Source of the DNA: Lysobacterales bacterium
GTDB taxonomy: Bacteria; Pseudomonadota; Gammaproteobacteria; Xanthomonadales; Rhodanobacteraceae
Direction of reading: 5' to 3'
Assembly: GCA_016721015.1 (NCBI GenBank)
Contig: JADKJL010000009.1
Coordinates: 248,001 to 312,000, forward strand
DNA: 64,000 nt
Each line of letters starts with the position of its first letter. Within the stretch, counting starts at the first letter, position 1. A program made the translations under genes and the position numbers. Under the pieces are notes generated by a model. The model was not told the origin of the DNA. It saw only the letters and a list, made by a program, of their open reading frames with translations, and did no database searches. Below, in pieces: positions 52,160 through 63,189 of the stretch.

Positions 52160-52388
52160 CGGGGTCACTCCTCGTGAAGGCTGACAGGTTGCCTCCATCA
52201 GGCCGCGAGACTCAGTCCCAATGGTCAATCGGCGTCAGTGACAGGCGTCATGTGGAAGCCGGGTGGCGGCTTCGGCGGGATGCCCGCGGGAAACAGGTCA
52301 GTTCGTCGCGGGGTACCGCCGGTGGCGCGCTTGTGGTAAACTTCTCGAACCCGTTTTTCCTTTTATAGTCAATGGCTAAGGCCTGAAT

Positions 52389-52413
52389 GCCCGCGACGTT
52401 CCACGGCGCGGGC
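52389..52413 (+). promoter_or_regulatory. leader hairpin before the class III aminotransferase gene
   Basis: GCCCGCG and CGCGGGC form a 7-bp stem with an 11-base loop, followed by TTTGTGCTTTT and then the ribosome-binding site. This could act as an attenuator or weak terminator in the leader of the gene starting at 52434. A TTTTATAGT stretch lies just upstream (about 52361-52369) and might be the -10 region. Confidence 0.4.
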
Positions 52414-52433
52414 TTTGTGCTTTTCGGGAGATC

Positions 52434-53951
52434 ATGATGAATGCGTTACTGGTGAAATTGCATGAGATGCGCGTCGCAGGTACCACGGCGAAAACCTCCG
52501 GACTTGATGATGCGAGCCTGGAATCCCTGGTGCAGAGCTATCCGGAGCTCGCCGAAGTGATCGACGCGGCTTACGCCTCGTTCCTCGCCCTGCGTTCGAG
52601 CCGCCCCGACCTGCTCAAGCTCGATGAACGTGAGCAGATCCGTGTGATCCAGGCCGACTACGTGAATTTCTACCCGGATGATGGCGTCAACCCCTACGTC
52701 GCCCTGTGCGCACGCGGACCATGGATCGTCACCCTCAAGGGTGCAGTGATCCACGATAACGGCGGCTACGGCATGCTGGGTTTCGGTCATGCGCCCAAGG
52801 CCGTGCTCGATGTGCTGTCGCGCGCCCAGGTCATGGCGAACATCATGACGCCGAACCTTGCTCAACTGCGCCTCGCCGAAGCGCTCAAGCGCGAGATCGG
52901 ACATACCCGCGGCGGCTCACCCTACTCCCGCTTCCTGTGCCTCAATTCAGGCTCGGAATCGGTGTCGCTGGCTGCACGCATCGCCGATGTCAACGCCAAG
53001 CTGATGACCGACGAAGGTGGCCGCTACGCCGGTCGCGAAATCAAGCGGCTCGCCGTCAAGGGCGCGTTCCACGGTCGCACCGATCGCCCCGCGCTTTATT
53101 CCGATTCGTCGCGCAAGACCTACCAGCAGAATCTGGCCAGCTATCGCAACGAACGCAGCGTGATCACGGTCGATCCGTATGACGTCGGTCAACTGCGCCA
53201 GGTGTTTGCCGATGCCGACAAGAACGGCTGGTTCTTCGAAGCCATGTTCCTTGAGCCGGTCATGGGCGAAGGTGATCCGGGTCGGGCTGTCACAGTCGAT
53301 TTCTACAAGGCCGCCCGCGAACTGACCAAGGCCCACGGCAGCCTGTTGCTGATCGACTCGATCCAGGCCGGTCTGCGCGCCCATGGCGTGCTTTCGTTCG
53401 TCGACTACCCGGGCTTCGAGGGCGTCGAAGCACCGGATATGGAGACCTATTCCAAGGCCCTCAATGCCGGCCAGTACCCGCTTTCGGTCCTTGCCGTCAG
53501 CGAGCATGCCGCCGAACTTTACAAGCGCGGCATCTATGGCAACACGATGACCAGCAATCCGCGTGCGCTCGACGTGGCTTGCGTGGTGCTCGACCTGCTG
53601 ACTCCGGAAATGCGCGCGAACATCCGCCTGCGCGGACGCCAGTTCATCACCAAGCTCGAGGCTCTGAAGGCCGAGCTGCCCGGATACATCACCAAGGTGC
53701 AAGGTACCGGCCTGCTGTTCTCCTGCGAATTGTCAGCTGATTTCAAGTGCTACGGCGCCGGCAGTACCGAGGAATGGATGCGTGAACATGGCTATGGGGT
53801 AATCCATGGCGGCACCAATTCGTTGCGCTTCACGCCGCACTTCGCAATCACCGAAGCGGAAGTCGACTTGCTCGTCAATGGCGTACGCCGGGCGCTTGTC
53901 GATGGACCGCGTAAATTCATGGTGGACATCAAGGCGGCTGAGGCCGCCTGA
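52434..53951 (+). CDS. class III PLP-dependent aminotransferase
   Basis: 505 residues from ATG 52434 (GGGAG 4-8 bases before; a second ATG follows at once). The fold-type I class III landmarks are LNSGSESVSLAARIADVNAK, VKGAFHGRTDRPALYSD, LLLIDSIQAGLRAHGVLSF with the PLP-pyridine Asp, and SKALNAGQYPLSVLAV with Schiff-base Lys341. The N-terminal 85 residues are longer than in typical acetylornithine or GABA aminotransferases, so the substrate is uncertain. It stands alone on the plus strand with a hairpin leader before it. Confidence 0.88.
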   Translation: MMNALLVKLHEMRVAGTTAKTSGLDDASLESLVQSYPELAEVIDAAYASFLALRSSRPDLLKLDEREQIRVIQADYVNFYPDDGVNPYVALCARGPWIVTLKGAVIHDNGGYGMLGFGHAPKAVLDVLSRAQVMANIMTPNLAQLRLAEALKREIGHTRGGSPYSRFLCLNSGSESVSLAARIADVNAKLMTDEGGRYAGREIKRLAVKGAFHGRTDRPALYSDSSRKTYQQNLASYRNERSVITVDPYDVGQLRQVFADADKNGWFFEAMFLEPVMGEGDPGRAVTVDFYKAARELTKAHGSLLLIDSIQAGLRAHGVLSFVDYPGFEGVEAPDMETYSKALNAGQYPLSVLAVSEHAAELYKRGIYGNTMTSNPRALDVACVVLDLLTPEMRANIRLRGRQFITKLEALKAELPGYITKVQGTGLLFSCELSADFKCYGAGSTEEWMREHGYGVIHGGTNSLRFTPHFAITEAEVDLLVNGVRRALVDGPRKFMVDIKAAEAA

Positions 53952-54020
53952 ACCGGCGGCAACGCGCTGAGCAAGGCCGCCAACCTGGCTTGGCCCCGAC
54001 TCTCCGCGGCGTAGACTCTT

Positions 54021-54050
54021 CAGGTCCGATACCGGCCGGTATCGGACCTG
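54021..54050. repeat. perfect 30-bp palindrome upstream of psiF
   Basis: The half CAGGTCCGATACCGG is followed without spacer by its exact reverse complement. It lies 70 bases past the aminotransferase stop and 18 bases before the psiF start codon. No T-run follows on either strand, so an operator or RNA-stability hairpin is more likely than an intrinsic terminator. Confidence 0.75.
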
Positions 54051-54068
54051 ATCTTGAGAGGATTCGAC

Positions 54069-54383
54069 ATGCATTACCGTATCGGGTTGCTGGCTGCCGC
54101 TCTGTCCTCATTGGCGTTTTTCGCGATTCCTTCCCACGCCGCGGAAAAGGCCATGAGCTCGCAGAACATGCGAATGAGCGAGTGCAATACCCAAGCCACT
54201 GGCAAGAAGGGTGACGAGCGCAAGGCCTTCATGAGCACCTGCCTGAAGGGCGATCACGCGAAAGCGCCGACACAGCAGGAAAAGATGAAGACGTGCAATG
54301 CAGATGCGGGTGCAAAGCATCTGAAAGGAGATGAGCGCAAGACGTTCATGAGCACCTGTCTGAAGGCCTCACCGGCGCACTGA
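54069..54383 (+). CDS. psiF: PsiF repeat-containing exported protein
   Basis: 104 residues from ATG 54069, with GAGAGG about 8 bases upstream; a start five codons earlier is in the open frame but lacks this spacing. The signal peptide ends at SHAAE. Two PsiF repeats follow: MSECNTQATGKKGDERKAFM and the second copy MKTCNADAGAKHLKGDERKT, each closing with F-M-S-T-C-L-K and having paired Cys. PsiF is phosphate-starvation inducible in E. coli; its function is unknown. A bidirectional terminator at 54402-54428 ends the gene. Confidence 0.9.
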   Translation: MHYRIGLLAAALSSLAFFAIPSHAAEKAMSSQNMRMSECNTQATGKKGDERKAFMSTCLKGDHAKAPTQQEKMKTCNADAGAKHLKGDERKTFMSTCLKASPAH

Positions 54384-54401
54384 CTCGCCATTCAATGCAA
54401 C

Positions 54402-54428
54402 AAAAAGGCCCGCGCATGCGGGCCTTTT
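54402..54428. terminator. bidirectional rho-independent terminator
   Basis: A perfect 7-bp stem (GGCCCGC / GCGGGCC) with a GCAT loop is flanked by AAAAA and TTTT. It can stop psiF on the plus strand and the proline iminopeptidase gene on the minus strand. Confidence 0.9.
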
Positions 54429-54459
54429 CACGAACACCTTCCAGATCAGGCTGGCTCAC

Positions 54460-55422
54460 TCAGCGGAAGCGCTCGGTCGCCTCGATCAGGGCATGCGTGA
54501 TACCGGGTTCAAACGCCGAATGTCCGGCATCGACAACGATGCGCAGGTCGGCTTCTGGCCACGCGCGATGCAGATCCCAGGCGCTGCGTGCCGGACAGAC
54601 CACGTCGTAACGGCCTTGCACGATCACCGCTGGAATATTCTTCAGGCGGTGCGCATTTCGCAGCAACTGGTCATCATGCTCGAAGAAGCCGCCATTCACG
54701 AAGTAATGGCATTCGATGCGGGCAAAAGCCAGCGCGAACTCGTCCTCGGCGCTGCCGTCGATATGTGCCGGGTCCTGCAGCAGGAAACTGGTCGATCCTT
54801 CCCATACCGACCAGGCCTTGGCAGCGGCGACCCGAACCGTCCTGTCCGCGCTGGTCAGGCGGCGGTGGTAGGCGCTGATCAGGTCGCCACGCTCAACCTC
54901 CGGGATCGCCGCGAGATAGGCTTCCCAGGCATCCGGGTACAACGCGTCGCAGCCCTTCTGGTAGAACCATTCGAGCTCCCAGCGGCGCAACATGAAGATG
55001 CCGCGCAGAACCAGTTCGGTGACGCGCTGCGGGTGCGTCTGGGCATAGGCCAGGGCCAGGGTCGACCCCCAGGATCCGCCAAACACCTGCCAGCGATCGA
55101 CATCCAGATGCTCGCGCAGGCGCTCAATATCAGCGACCAGATCCCAAGTCGTGTTGTCGGTAAGTTCGGCATGCGGCGTGGAGCGTCCGCAGCCGCGCTG
55201 GTCGAACAGGATGATGCGGTAATGCGCAGGATCGAAAAAGCGTCGCGCGTTCGGGCTGCAGCCCGCGCCAGGGCCACCATGCAGGAACACGACAGGCTTG
55301 CCTTTGGGGTTTCCGCTTTGTTCGTAATGGAGCTCGTGCAGGGCAGAAACCCGCAGACGCCCGCAATCGAAGGGTTCGATTTCAGGGTAAAGGCCGCGAC
55401 GGCCATTGGTTGAAATAGTCAT
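54460..55422 (-). CDS. pip: proline iminopeptidase
   Basis: 320 residues from ATG 55422. The alpha/beta hydrolase oxyanion segment is VFLHGGPGAGCSP, the nucleophile elbow is GGSWGS with Ser117, DQRGCGRS precedes it, and GRYDVVCPARSAWDLH and VDAGHSAFEPG supply the Asp and His. This family (S33) removes N-terminal proline from peptides in the cytoplasm. Full length. Terminated at 54402-54428; tRNA-Pro lies upstream on the same strand. Confidence 0.96.
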   Translation of the reverse strand: MTISTNGRRGLYPEIEPFDCGRLRVSALHELHYEQSGNPKGKPVVFLHGGPGAGCSPNARRFFDPAHYRIILFDQRGCGRSTPHAELTDNTTWDLVADIERLREHLDVDRWQVFGGSWGSTLALAYAQTHPQRVTELVLRGIFMLRRWELEWFYQKGCDALYPDAWEAYLAAIPEVERGDLISAYHRRLTSADRTVRVAAAKAWSVWEGSTSFLLQDPAHIDGSAEDEFALAFARIECHYFVNGGFFEHDDQLLRNAHRLKNIPAVIVQGRYDVVCPARSAWDLHRAWPEADLRIVVDAGHSAFEPGITHALIEATERFR

Positions 55423-55533
55423 TCGACTAGTCTAACCGATGCCACCCGGCACCCGCTGCGCGGGCGGCAAGTCGACAGGCAGAATCCAATCGCGTTCGGT
55501 CTGAACGGCTCGGTTATGCGGAAAATGTCCAAA

Positions 55534-55610
55534 TGGTCGGGGCGGCGGGATTCGAACCCACGACCCCCTGCCCCCCAGGCAGGTGCGCTACCAGGCTGCG
55601 CTACGCCCCG
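55534..55610 (-). tRNA. tRNA-Pro(GGG)
   Basis: A 77-nt cloverleaf on the minus strand: acceptor CGGGGCG / CGCCCCG, discriminator A and encoded CCA; the anticodon arm CCTGC-CTGGGGG-GCAGG has anticodon GGG; the T arm contains GGTTCGAATCC. It lies after merR in the ihfA-merR unit and reads proline codon CCC (and CCU). Confidence 0.96.
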
Positions 55611-55683
55611 ACGAAACGAACTTTTCTTTATCTTGCGAGGGGCGCGGATTGTAACAGGCTTGAACCCGTCGCACCCGCTGTCG

Positions 55684-56040
55684 TCAACGACGCAGGATCT
55701 GCAGGACTTCCTCGAGTTCCATGCGCACTTGTTTGACAATCTGACTGGATATGCTGACTTCCATGCGCGCCTGCGGGCCTTCGAGGCGCTGTCTCGCGCC
55801 GGTGATCGTGAACCCCTGATCGTAGAGCAGCGAACGAATCTGGCGGATCATGAGCACATCATGGCGCTGGTAATAGCGTCGATTGCCTCGACGCTTGACC
55901 GGCTTGAGGTTCGGGAACTCCTGCTCCCAGTAGCGAAGCACATGCGGCTTGACACCACAAAGCTCGCTGACTTCGCCAATCGCGAAATAGCGCTTTGCCG
56001 GTATCGCCGGTAGCTCGCTATTGCTCCCCTGATCCAGCAT
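55684..56040 (-). CDS. MerR-family transcriptional regulator
   Basis: 118 residues from ATG 56040, overlapping the ihfA stop by 23 bases. The winged helix opens KRYFAIGEVSELCGVKPHVLRYWEQEFPNLKP and continues with RRYYQRHDVLMIRQIRSLLYDQGFTITGAR; the protein is short, with no effector domain, ending in a helix for dimerisation. A MerR gene after ihfA, before tRNA-Pro, is a standard gammaproteobacterial arrangement. Targets unknown. Confidence 0.94.
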   Translation of the reverse strand: MLDQGSNSELPAIPAKRYFAIGEVSELCGVKPHVLRYWEQEFPNLKPVKRRGNRRYYQRHDVLMIRQIRSLLYDQGFTITGARQRLEGPQARMEVSISSQIVKQVRMELEEVLQILRR

Positions 56041-56300
56041 AAGCCTCTACTCGAACCTTCAGCTTTTGCCCCGGCCGGAACGTTACCACGCGCCGTGCGG
56101 AGATCGGAATCTCCTCGCCGGTCTTCGGGTTACGCCCGGGACGTTGATTCTTCAAGCGCAGATCGAAATTGCCGAAACCCGACAGCTTGACCTGTTCTCC
56201 CCTTTCCAACGCGTCACGCACGGAATCGAAGAATGCATCGACGAATTCCTTGGCTTCGCGCTTGTTCAGTCCAACGTCTGCAAACAGACGCTCTGCCATT

Positions 56301-56320
<20 letters not shown>
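56018..56320 (-). CDS. ihfA: integration host factor subunit alpha
   Basis: 100 residues from ATG 56320, overlapping the pheT stop by 20 bases. The HU/IHF fold begins ALTKAEMAERLF; the DNA-bending beta-arm with the intercalating proline is RPGRNPKTGEEIPISARR. With IhfB it bends DNA by about 160 degrees at specific sites. Position after pheT is conserved in gammaproteobacteria. Confidence 0.98.
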
Positions 56321-58700
<2,380 letters not shown>

Positions 58701-58710
58701 TGCTTTGAAG

Positions 58711-58848
58711 CCGGGAGTGGGGAGTGGGGAGTGGATAGAGTCAACAGCTAAAGAGTGGAAACCTCAAATTGGGTAGATCTATGTCAGCGCCATCACGACG
58801 ACGGAAAGTCGGCTTTCCTGCTCTCCACTCCCTACTCCCCACTCCCGG
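58711..58848. repeat. dispersed element with GGGAGT-rich inverted arms (copy 2)
   Basis: Arms 58711-58735 and 58824-58848 are reverse complements with one mismatch in 25. The core of 88 bases is unlike copies 1 and 3. It fills the gap between pheS (stop 3 bases away) and pheT (start 10 bases away), so pheST mRNA carries the hairpin. Confidence 0.85.
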
Positions 58849-58851
58849 CCC

Positions 58852-59850
58852 CTAGGCAAACTGCCTCAAGAAGCGCAGGTCATTCTCGAAGAACGCGCGC
58901 AGATCCTCGGCACCGTAGCGCAGCATGGCGAAACGATCGACGCCGAGACCGAAGGCAAAACCGCTGAAGCGCTCGGGATCGATACCGCAGTTCCTCAGCA
59001 CGTTGGGGTGGACCATGCCGCAACCGAGCACCTCAAGCCAGCGCGTCTCGCCATTTTCGGTGCTCCAGCCGATATCCATCTCGGCCGAGGGTTCGGTGAA
59101 CGGAAAAAAGCTCGGACGCAGGCGCATTTCGAAATCGCGCTCGAAGAACGAACGGACGAATGCGGCGAGCGTTCCCTTGAGATCGGCAAAGCTCGAGGTC
59201 TCGTCGATCAGCAAGCCTTCGACCTGATGGAACATCGGCGAATGGGTCTGATCAGAGTCGCTGCGGTAGACCTTGCCTGGCGCGATGATGCGGATCGGCG
59301 GCTTGCGCTGCGACATGCCGCGGATCTGCACCGGCGAAGTATGCGTTCGCAGCAACCGGCCATCGGGAAACCAGAATGTGTCGTGCATCGTCCGCGCCGG
59401 ATGATCCGGCGCGAAATTCAGAGCCTCGAAATTGTGCCAGTCGTCCTCGATTTCGGGGCCGTCAACACGGTCATAGCCGAGCCGCGCGAAAATCTCGCAA
59501 ATGCGCTCCATTGCGCGCGTTACCGGATGCAGGTTGGCTCGGTCGGAATCGCGCCCCGGCAAGGTCACATCGACGCGCTCGCCACTCAGGCGTGTCTCGA
59601 AGGCCGCTTCCTCAAGTACGGCGCGGCGCACCTGGATCGCTTCGAGCACGGAATTCTTGGCGATATTGATCTGCTCGCCAGCGACCTTGCGATCTTCCGC
59701 CGGCAACTTGCCAAGCTGCTTGAGCTGATCGGTGACAAAGCCAGACTTGCCGACCACGGCGACGCGCTCGGCATCAAGCGCCTCGAGTGTGGACGCCGCA
59801 CCAATAGCCGCCAGCGCGGCGTCGATTCGGGTTTGCAATGATTGCGTCAT
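58852..59850 (-). CDS. pheS: phenylalanyl-tRNA synthetase alpha subunit
   Basis: 332 residues from ATG 59850. The N-terminal coiled coil (TRIDAALAAIGAAS) is followed by the class II core: motif 2 around TFWFPDGRLLRTHTSPVQIR and motif 3 GFAFGLGVDRFAMLRYG. It catalyses attachment of phenylalanine to tRNA-Phe together with PheT. Preceded by rplT at 107 bases. Stop codon TAG directly abuts the repeat element. Confidence 0.98.
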   Translation of the reverse strand: MTQSLQTRIDAALAAIGAASTLEALDAERVAVVGKSGFVTDQLKQLGKLPAEDRKVAGEQINIAKNSVLEAIQVRRAVLEEAAFETRLSGERVDVTLPGRDSDRANLHPVTRAMERICEIFARLGYDRVDGPEIEDDWHNFEALNFAPDHPARTMHDTFWFPDGRLLRTHTSPVQIRGMSQRKPPIRIIAPGKVYRSDSDQTHSPMFHQVEGLLIDETSSFADLKGTLAAFVRSFFERDFEMRLRPSFFPFTEPSAEMDIGWSTENGETRWLEVLGCGMVHPNVLRNCGIDPERFSGFAFGLGVDRFAMLRYGAEDLRAFFENDLRFLRQFA

Positions 59851-59957
59851 CGCGGGAATCCGTTGCTGTATTCAGAAATGAAATGGGGAGCGAAGCCGTA
59901 GCCCGCTCCCCACTCATCAAACATCACCGTCAGCGAAAACAGACGCCGACGCAGAGA

Positions 59958-60317
59958 TCACGCAGCCAGGGCGGTCTTGGCTTTTTCTGCCAGGGCTGCA
60001 AACGCTGCGATATCGTGAATCGCCAGGTCAGCGAGGACCTTGCGATCGACGTTGATGTTGGCCTTTTTCAGGCCATTCATCAGGCGGCTGTAGCTCAGGC
60101 CGTACATGCGGGCGCCGGCATTGATGCGGACGATCCACAACGAACGGAACTGGCGCTTGCGCTGCTTGCGGCCGATATAGGCGTACTGCAGGGCCTTGAT
60201 GACGGCCTGCTTGGCAACGCGATAGACCTTGCGGCGGGCGTTGTAATAGCCCTTCGCGCGGGTGAGAAGCTTCTTGTGCCGACGGTGGGCGGTGACGCCA
60301 CGTTTTACTCGAGCCAT
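59958..60317 (-). CDS. rplT: 50S ribosomal protein L20
   Basis: 119 residues from ATG 60317. The opening MARVKRGVTAHRRHKKLLTRAKGYY and the LWIVRINAGARMYGLSYSR segment are characteristic. It binds 23S rRNA early in assembly and, in many bacteria, represses its own operon. Twelve bases after rpmI. Full length. Confidence 0.98.
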   Translation of the reverse strand: MARVKRGVTAHRRHKKLLTRAKGYYNARRKVYRVAKQAVIKALQYAYIGRKQRKRQFRSLWIVRINAGARMYGLSYSRLMNGLKKANINVDRKVLADLAIHDIAAFAALAEKAKTALAA

Positions 60318-60329
60318 GGGTCAGTCCTC

Positions 60330-60527
60330 CTACAAGTACGGCAGCATGCGGGCGACGCGGCCGGCATCCTCGGCGCGCACATAGTTCGTGCCGCGAAGAT
60401 TGCGCTTACGCTTGGTCGATTTCTTGGTCAGGATGTGGCTCTTGAATGCGTGGCCGCATTTGAACTTGCCTGACGCCGTCTTGCGGAACCGCTTGGCAGC
60501 GGCCCGGTTGGTTTTCATCTTGGGCAT
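60330..60527 (-). CDS. rpmI: 50S ribosomal protein L35
   Basis: 65 residues from ATG 60527, with AAGGAG upstream. Sequence MPKMKTNRAAAKRFRKTASG is diagnostic. Between infC and rplT in the usual order; a 7-bp GACCCGG hairpin (60613-60630) lies in the 141-base infC-rpmI spacer. Confidence 0.98.
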   Translation of the reverse strand: MPKMKTNRAAAKRFRKTASGKFKCGHAFKSHILTKKSTKRKRNLRGTNYVRAEDAGRVARMLPYL

Positions 60528-60668
60528 GGGCCCAACTCCTTTTCAGTTTTTCGTTACTGGCCCGAGCGACGGTAGCGACCGTACTTTCCTTCCTGCTCGA
60601 TCCGGTTTGTATGACCCGGGGTTCCGGGTCGCTCCTCATTCACCCGCAGATCATTCTGCCGGCAAAAA

Positions 60669-61190
60669 TCACTTGTTCTTCTTTGGCGCGATCATCATGA
60701 CCATCAAGCGCCCTTCCATGCGCGGGTACTGCTCGATCACCGCCTCTTCGACGATATCCGCGGCAATCTTCTTGACCATGGCGTCGCCGAGTTCCTGGTG
60801 CGCCATCTCGCGTCCGCGGAAGCGGATCGTGATCTTGACCTTGTCGCCTTCTTCGAGGAAGCGACGCAGGTTGCGCATCTTGATCGCGTAGTCGCCCACA
60901 TCGGTGGTCGGGCGGAACTTGAGTTCCTTGATCTCGACCTGCTTCTGCTTCTTCTTTGCCGCATGCGCCTTCTTCTGCGCATCAAACTTGAACTTGCCGA
61001 AATCCATGATCCGGCAAACCGGCGGATCAGCCGTGGGCTGAATCTCGACCAGGTCGAGACCCAGATCCTGAGCCATGCTCAGGGCTTCGTCGCGCGATAG
61101 AACGCCTACCTGTTCTCCGTCTGCGCCGATGACACGGACCTTTGGAACCCGAATTTCGAGGTTCCGACGGTTTGCTTTTTCAGTTGCGAT
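60669..61190 (-). CDS. infC: translation initiation factor IF-3 with an ATC start codon
   Basis: 173 residues from ATC 61190. The in-frame ATG at 61076 would remove the first 38 residues, which include the conserved RRNLEIRVPKVRVIGADG, so it cannot be the true start. AGGAG at 61199-61203 is spaced eight bases from the ATC; nearby GTA and ATA codons are worse placed. The rest is complete: DPPVCRIMDFGKFKFD linker region and RFRGREMAHQELG in the C-domain. IF-3 with a rare start (AUU in E. coli) is autoregulated because IF-3 itself rejects non-canonical starts; the same control is expected here. Confidence 0.95.
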   Translation of the reverse strand: MATEKANRRNLEIRVPKVRVIGADGEQVGVLSRDEALSMAQDLGLDLVEIQPTADPPVCRIMDFGKFKFDAQKKAHAAKKKQKQVEIKELKFRPTTDVGDYAIKMRNLRRFLEEGDKVKITIRFRGREMAHQELGDAMVKKIAADIVEEAVIEQYPRMEGRLMVMMIAPKKNK

Positions 61191-61198
61191 ACTTATTA

Positions 61199-61203
61199 CT
61201 CCT
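61199..61203 (-). promoter_or_regulatory. infC ribosome-binding site that sets the ATC start
   Basis: AGGAG on the minus strand is 8 bases from the ATC at 61190-61188 and only 2 bases from an ATA alternative, so it decides the start. It falls in the 42-base gap between thrS and infC. Confidence 0.85.
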
Positions 61204-61232
61204 GGCGATTTCTACGATCGAGTCAAGGTCGT

Positions 61233-63137
61233 TCAGGCGACTTTCGACTCGGATTTCAGACGCTCGGCAAACTCCGCGATCGTGAACGATCCGAGGTCTT
61301 CCCCTGAACGCGCACGCACGGCAACGGCCCCCGCCTCCTTTTCCCGGTCACCGACGACCAGCAGATAGGGAACCTTGTTAAGCGTGTGTTCGCGGATTTT
61401 ATATCCGATCTTCTCGTTTCGCAAATCCGCCTCCACCCTGAAACCTTGCGCGACAAGGGTTTGCATGGCTTCGGCGGCGAAATCGGCCTGTGCATCGGTG
61501 ATATTCAGGATCACCGCCTGCACCGGGGCCAGCCAGACCGGGAACTGGCCGGCGTGGTGCTCGATCAGGATTCCGATGAAACGCTCCATTGAGCCGACGA
61601 TGGCCCGATGCAGCATGACCGGGGTATGCCGGGCCGAATCCTCGCCGACATACTCGGCCCCGAGACGCCCGGGCATCGAGAAATCGACCTGCATGGTGCC
61701 GACCTGCCAGGCCCGGCCCAGCGAATCACGCATGTGATATTCGATTTTTGGGCCGTAGAAAGCGCCCTCGCCCGGCAATTCCTGCCATTCGACGCCCGAG
61801 GCCCTCAGCGCGGCTCGCAGGGTTTCCTCGGACTTGTCCCAGACCTCATCCGAACCGATGCGCTGATCCGGGCGCAGGGCAAGCTTGAGACCGATCTCGC
61901 TGAAGCCGAAATGCGCATAGACCTTCATCGCCTGGCGATGGAAGGCGACCACCTCGGCCTCAATCTGGGCTTCGGTGCAGAAGATATGGCCATCGTCCTG
62001 GACAAAACCGCGCACGCGCATGAGCCCATGCAGGGCGCCGGAGGGCTCGTTGCGTGTGCAGGAACCAAATTCACCGTAGCGGATGGGCAGCTCGCGATAG
62101 CTGTGCAGACCGTGGTTGTAGACCAGCACATGGCCCGGGCAATTCATCGGCTTGAGCGCGTAATCACGACTTTCCGATGAGGTGATGAACATGTTGTCGC
62201 GATAGTTCTGCCAGTGGCCGGTCTTCTCCCACAGACTCTTGTCGAGGATCTGCGGGCATTTGACCTCGTCGTAGCCGGATTCGCGATAGACCTGACGCAT
62301 GTATTGCTCGACAACCTGCCAGATCTGCCAACCCTTGGGATGCCAGAACACCAGGCCTGGGGCCTCTTCCTGCATGTGAAACAGACCGAGCTGCTTGCCG
62401 AGCTTGCGGTGGTCTCGCTTCTCGGCCTCCTCGATACGCAGGATGTAGGCCGCCAGTTGCTTCTTGTCGGCCCAGGCCGTGCCATAGACGCGCTGCAGCT
62501 GCTCATTCTTGGCATCGCCTCGCCAGTAGGCACCGGAAATCCGGGTCAGCTTGAAAGCCTTGAGGAAACGCGTATTCGGCACGTGCGGCCCGCGGCACAT
62601 GTCGAGGTAATCCTGATGGTAGTAAAGACCCATCGATTTCTCGTCCGGCATGTCCTCGATCAGGCGCAACTTGTAGTCCTCGCCACGCTTCTTGAACTCG
62701 GCGATGACCTCATCGCGCGGCGTGATCTTCTTGATGACGTCGTATTCGGTATCGATCAACTCGACCATGCGCGCTTCGATCGCGGCGAGATCCTCGGGCG
62801 TAAACGGGCGCTCGAACCAGATGTCGTAGTAGAAGCCCTCTTCGATAACCGGGCCGATGACCATCTTCGCTGCCGGGAACAGCTGCTTGACCGCGTGACC
62901 GACCAGATGCGCGCAGGAATGGCGGATGATCTCGACGCCTTCCTCGTCTTTCGGCGTGATGATTTGCAGCTTCGCGTCACGTTCGATGCGATCACTGGCG
63001 TCAACGAGCTTGCCGTCGACCTTGCCGGCGACCGTGGCCTTGGCCAGACCGGCGCCGATCGACGCAGCGACATCCTGCACGCTGACCGCGCTTTCGAATT
63101 GGCGGACACTGCCGTCGGGAAGAGTGATATTGATCAT
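61233..63137 (-). CDS. thrS: threonyl-tRNA synthetase
   Basis: 634 residues from ATG 63137, with AGGAG 7-8 bases upstream. An in-frame ATG at 63191 lies inside a hairpin and has no ribosome-binding site. Domains: TGS (MINITLPDGSVRQFESAVSV), editing domain with HSCAHLVGHAVKQLFP, class II core with GEFGSCTRNEPSGALHGLMRVRGF, and the C-terminal anticodon-binding domain. It charges tRNA-Thr. A strong leader hairpin at 63152-63189 and tRNA-Val lie upstream. Start of the thrS-infC-rpmI-rplT block. Confidence 0.98.
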   Translation of the reverse strand: MINITLPDGSVRQFESAVSVQDVAASIGAGLAKATVAGKVDGKLVDASDRIERDAKLQIITPKDEEGVEIIRHSCAHLVGHAVKQLFPAAKMVIGPVIEEGFYYDIWFERPFTPEDLAAIEARMVELIDTEYDVIKKITPRDEVIAEFKKRGEDYKLRLIEDMPDEKSMGLYYHQDYLDMCRGPHVPNTRFLKAFKLTRISGAYWRGDAKNEQLQRVYGTAWADKKQLAAYILRIEEAEKRDHRKLGKQLGLFHMQEEAPGLVFWHPKGWQIWQVVEQYMRQVYRESGYDEVKCPQILDKSLWEKTGHWQNYRDNMFITSSESRDYALKPMNCPGHVLVYNHGLHSYRELPIRYGEFGSCTRNEPSGALHGLMRVRGFVQDDGHIFCTEAQIEAEVVAFHRQAMKVYAHFGFSEIGLKLALRPDQRIGSDEVWDKSEETLRAALRASGVEWQELPGEGAFYGPKIEYHMRDSLGRAWQVGTMQVDFSMPGRLGAEYVGEDSARHTPVMLHRAIVGSMERFIGILIEHHAGQFPVWLAPVQAVILNITDAQADFAAEAMQTLVAQGFRVEADLRNEKIGYKIREHTLNKVPYLLVVGDREKEAGAVAVRARSGEDLGSFTIAEFAERLKSESKVA

Positions 63138-63151
63138 GATTCTGGTCTCCT

Positions 63152-63189
63152 GAAACAGACAAAGGCGCCGAAGCGCCTTTGTCTGTTTC
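63152..63189 (-). promoter_or_regulatory. thrS leader hairpin with UUCG tetraloop
   Basis: In the thrS mRNA, GAAACAGACAAAGGCGC pairs over all 17 bases with its complement, closed by a C(UUCG)G loop, an extra-stable tetraloop. The stem ends one or two bases before the AGGAG site. There is no T-run, so it is not a terminator; it is placed to influence ribosome access, as in the autoregulated E. coli thrS leader. Confidence 0.75.
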
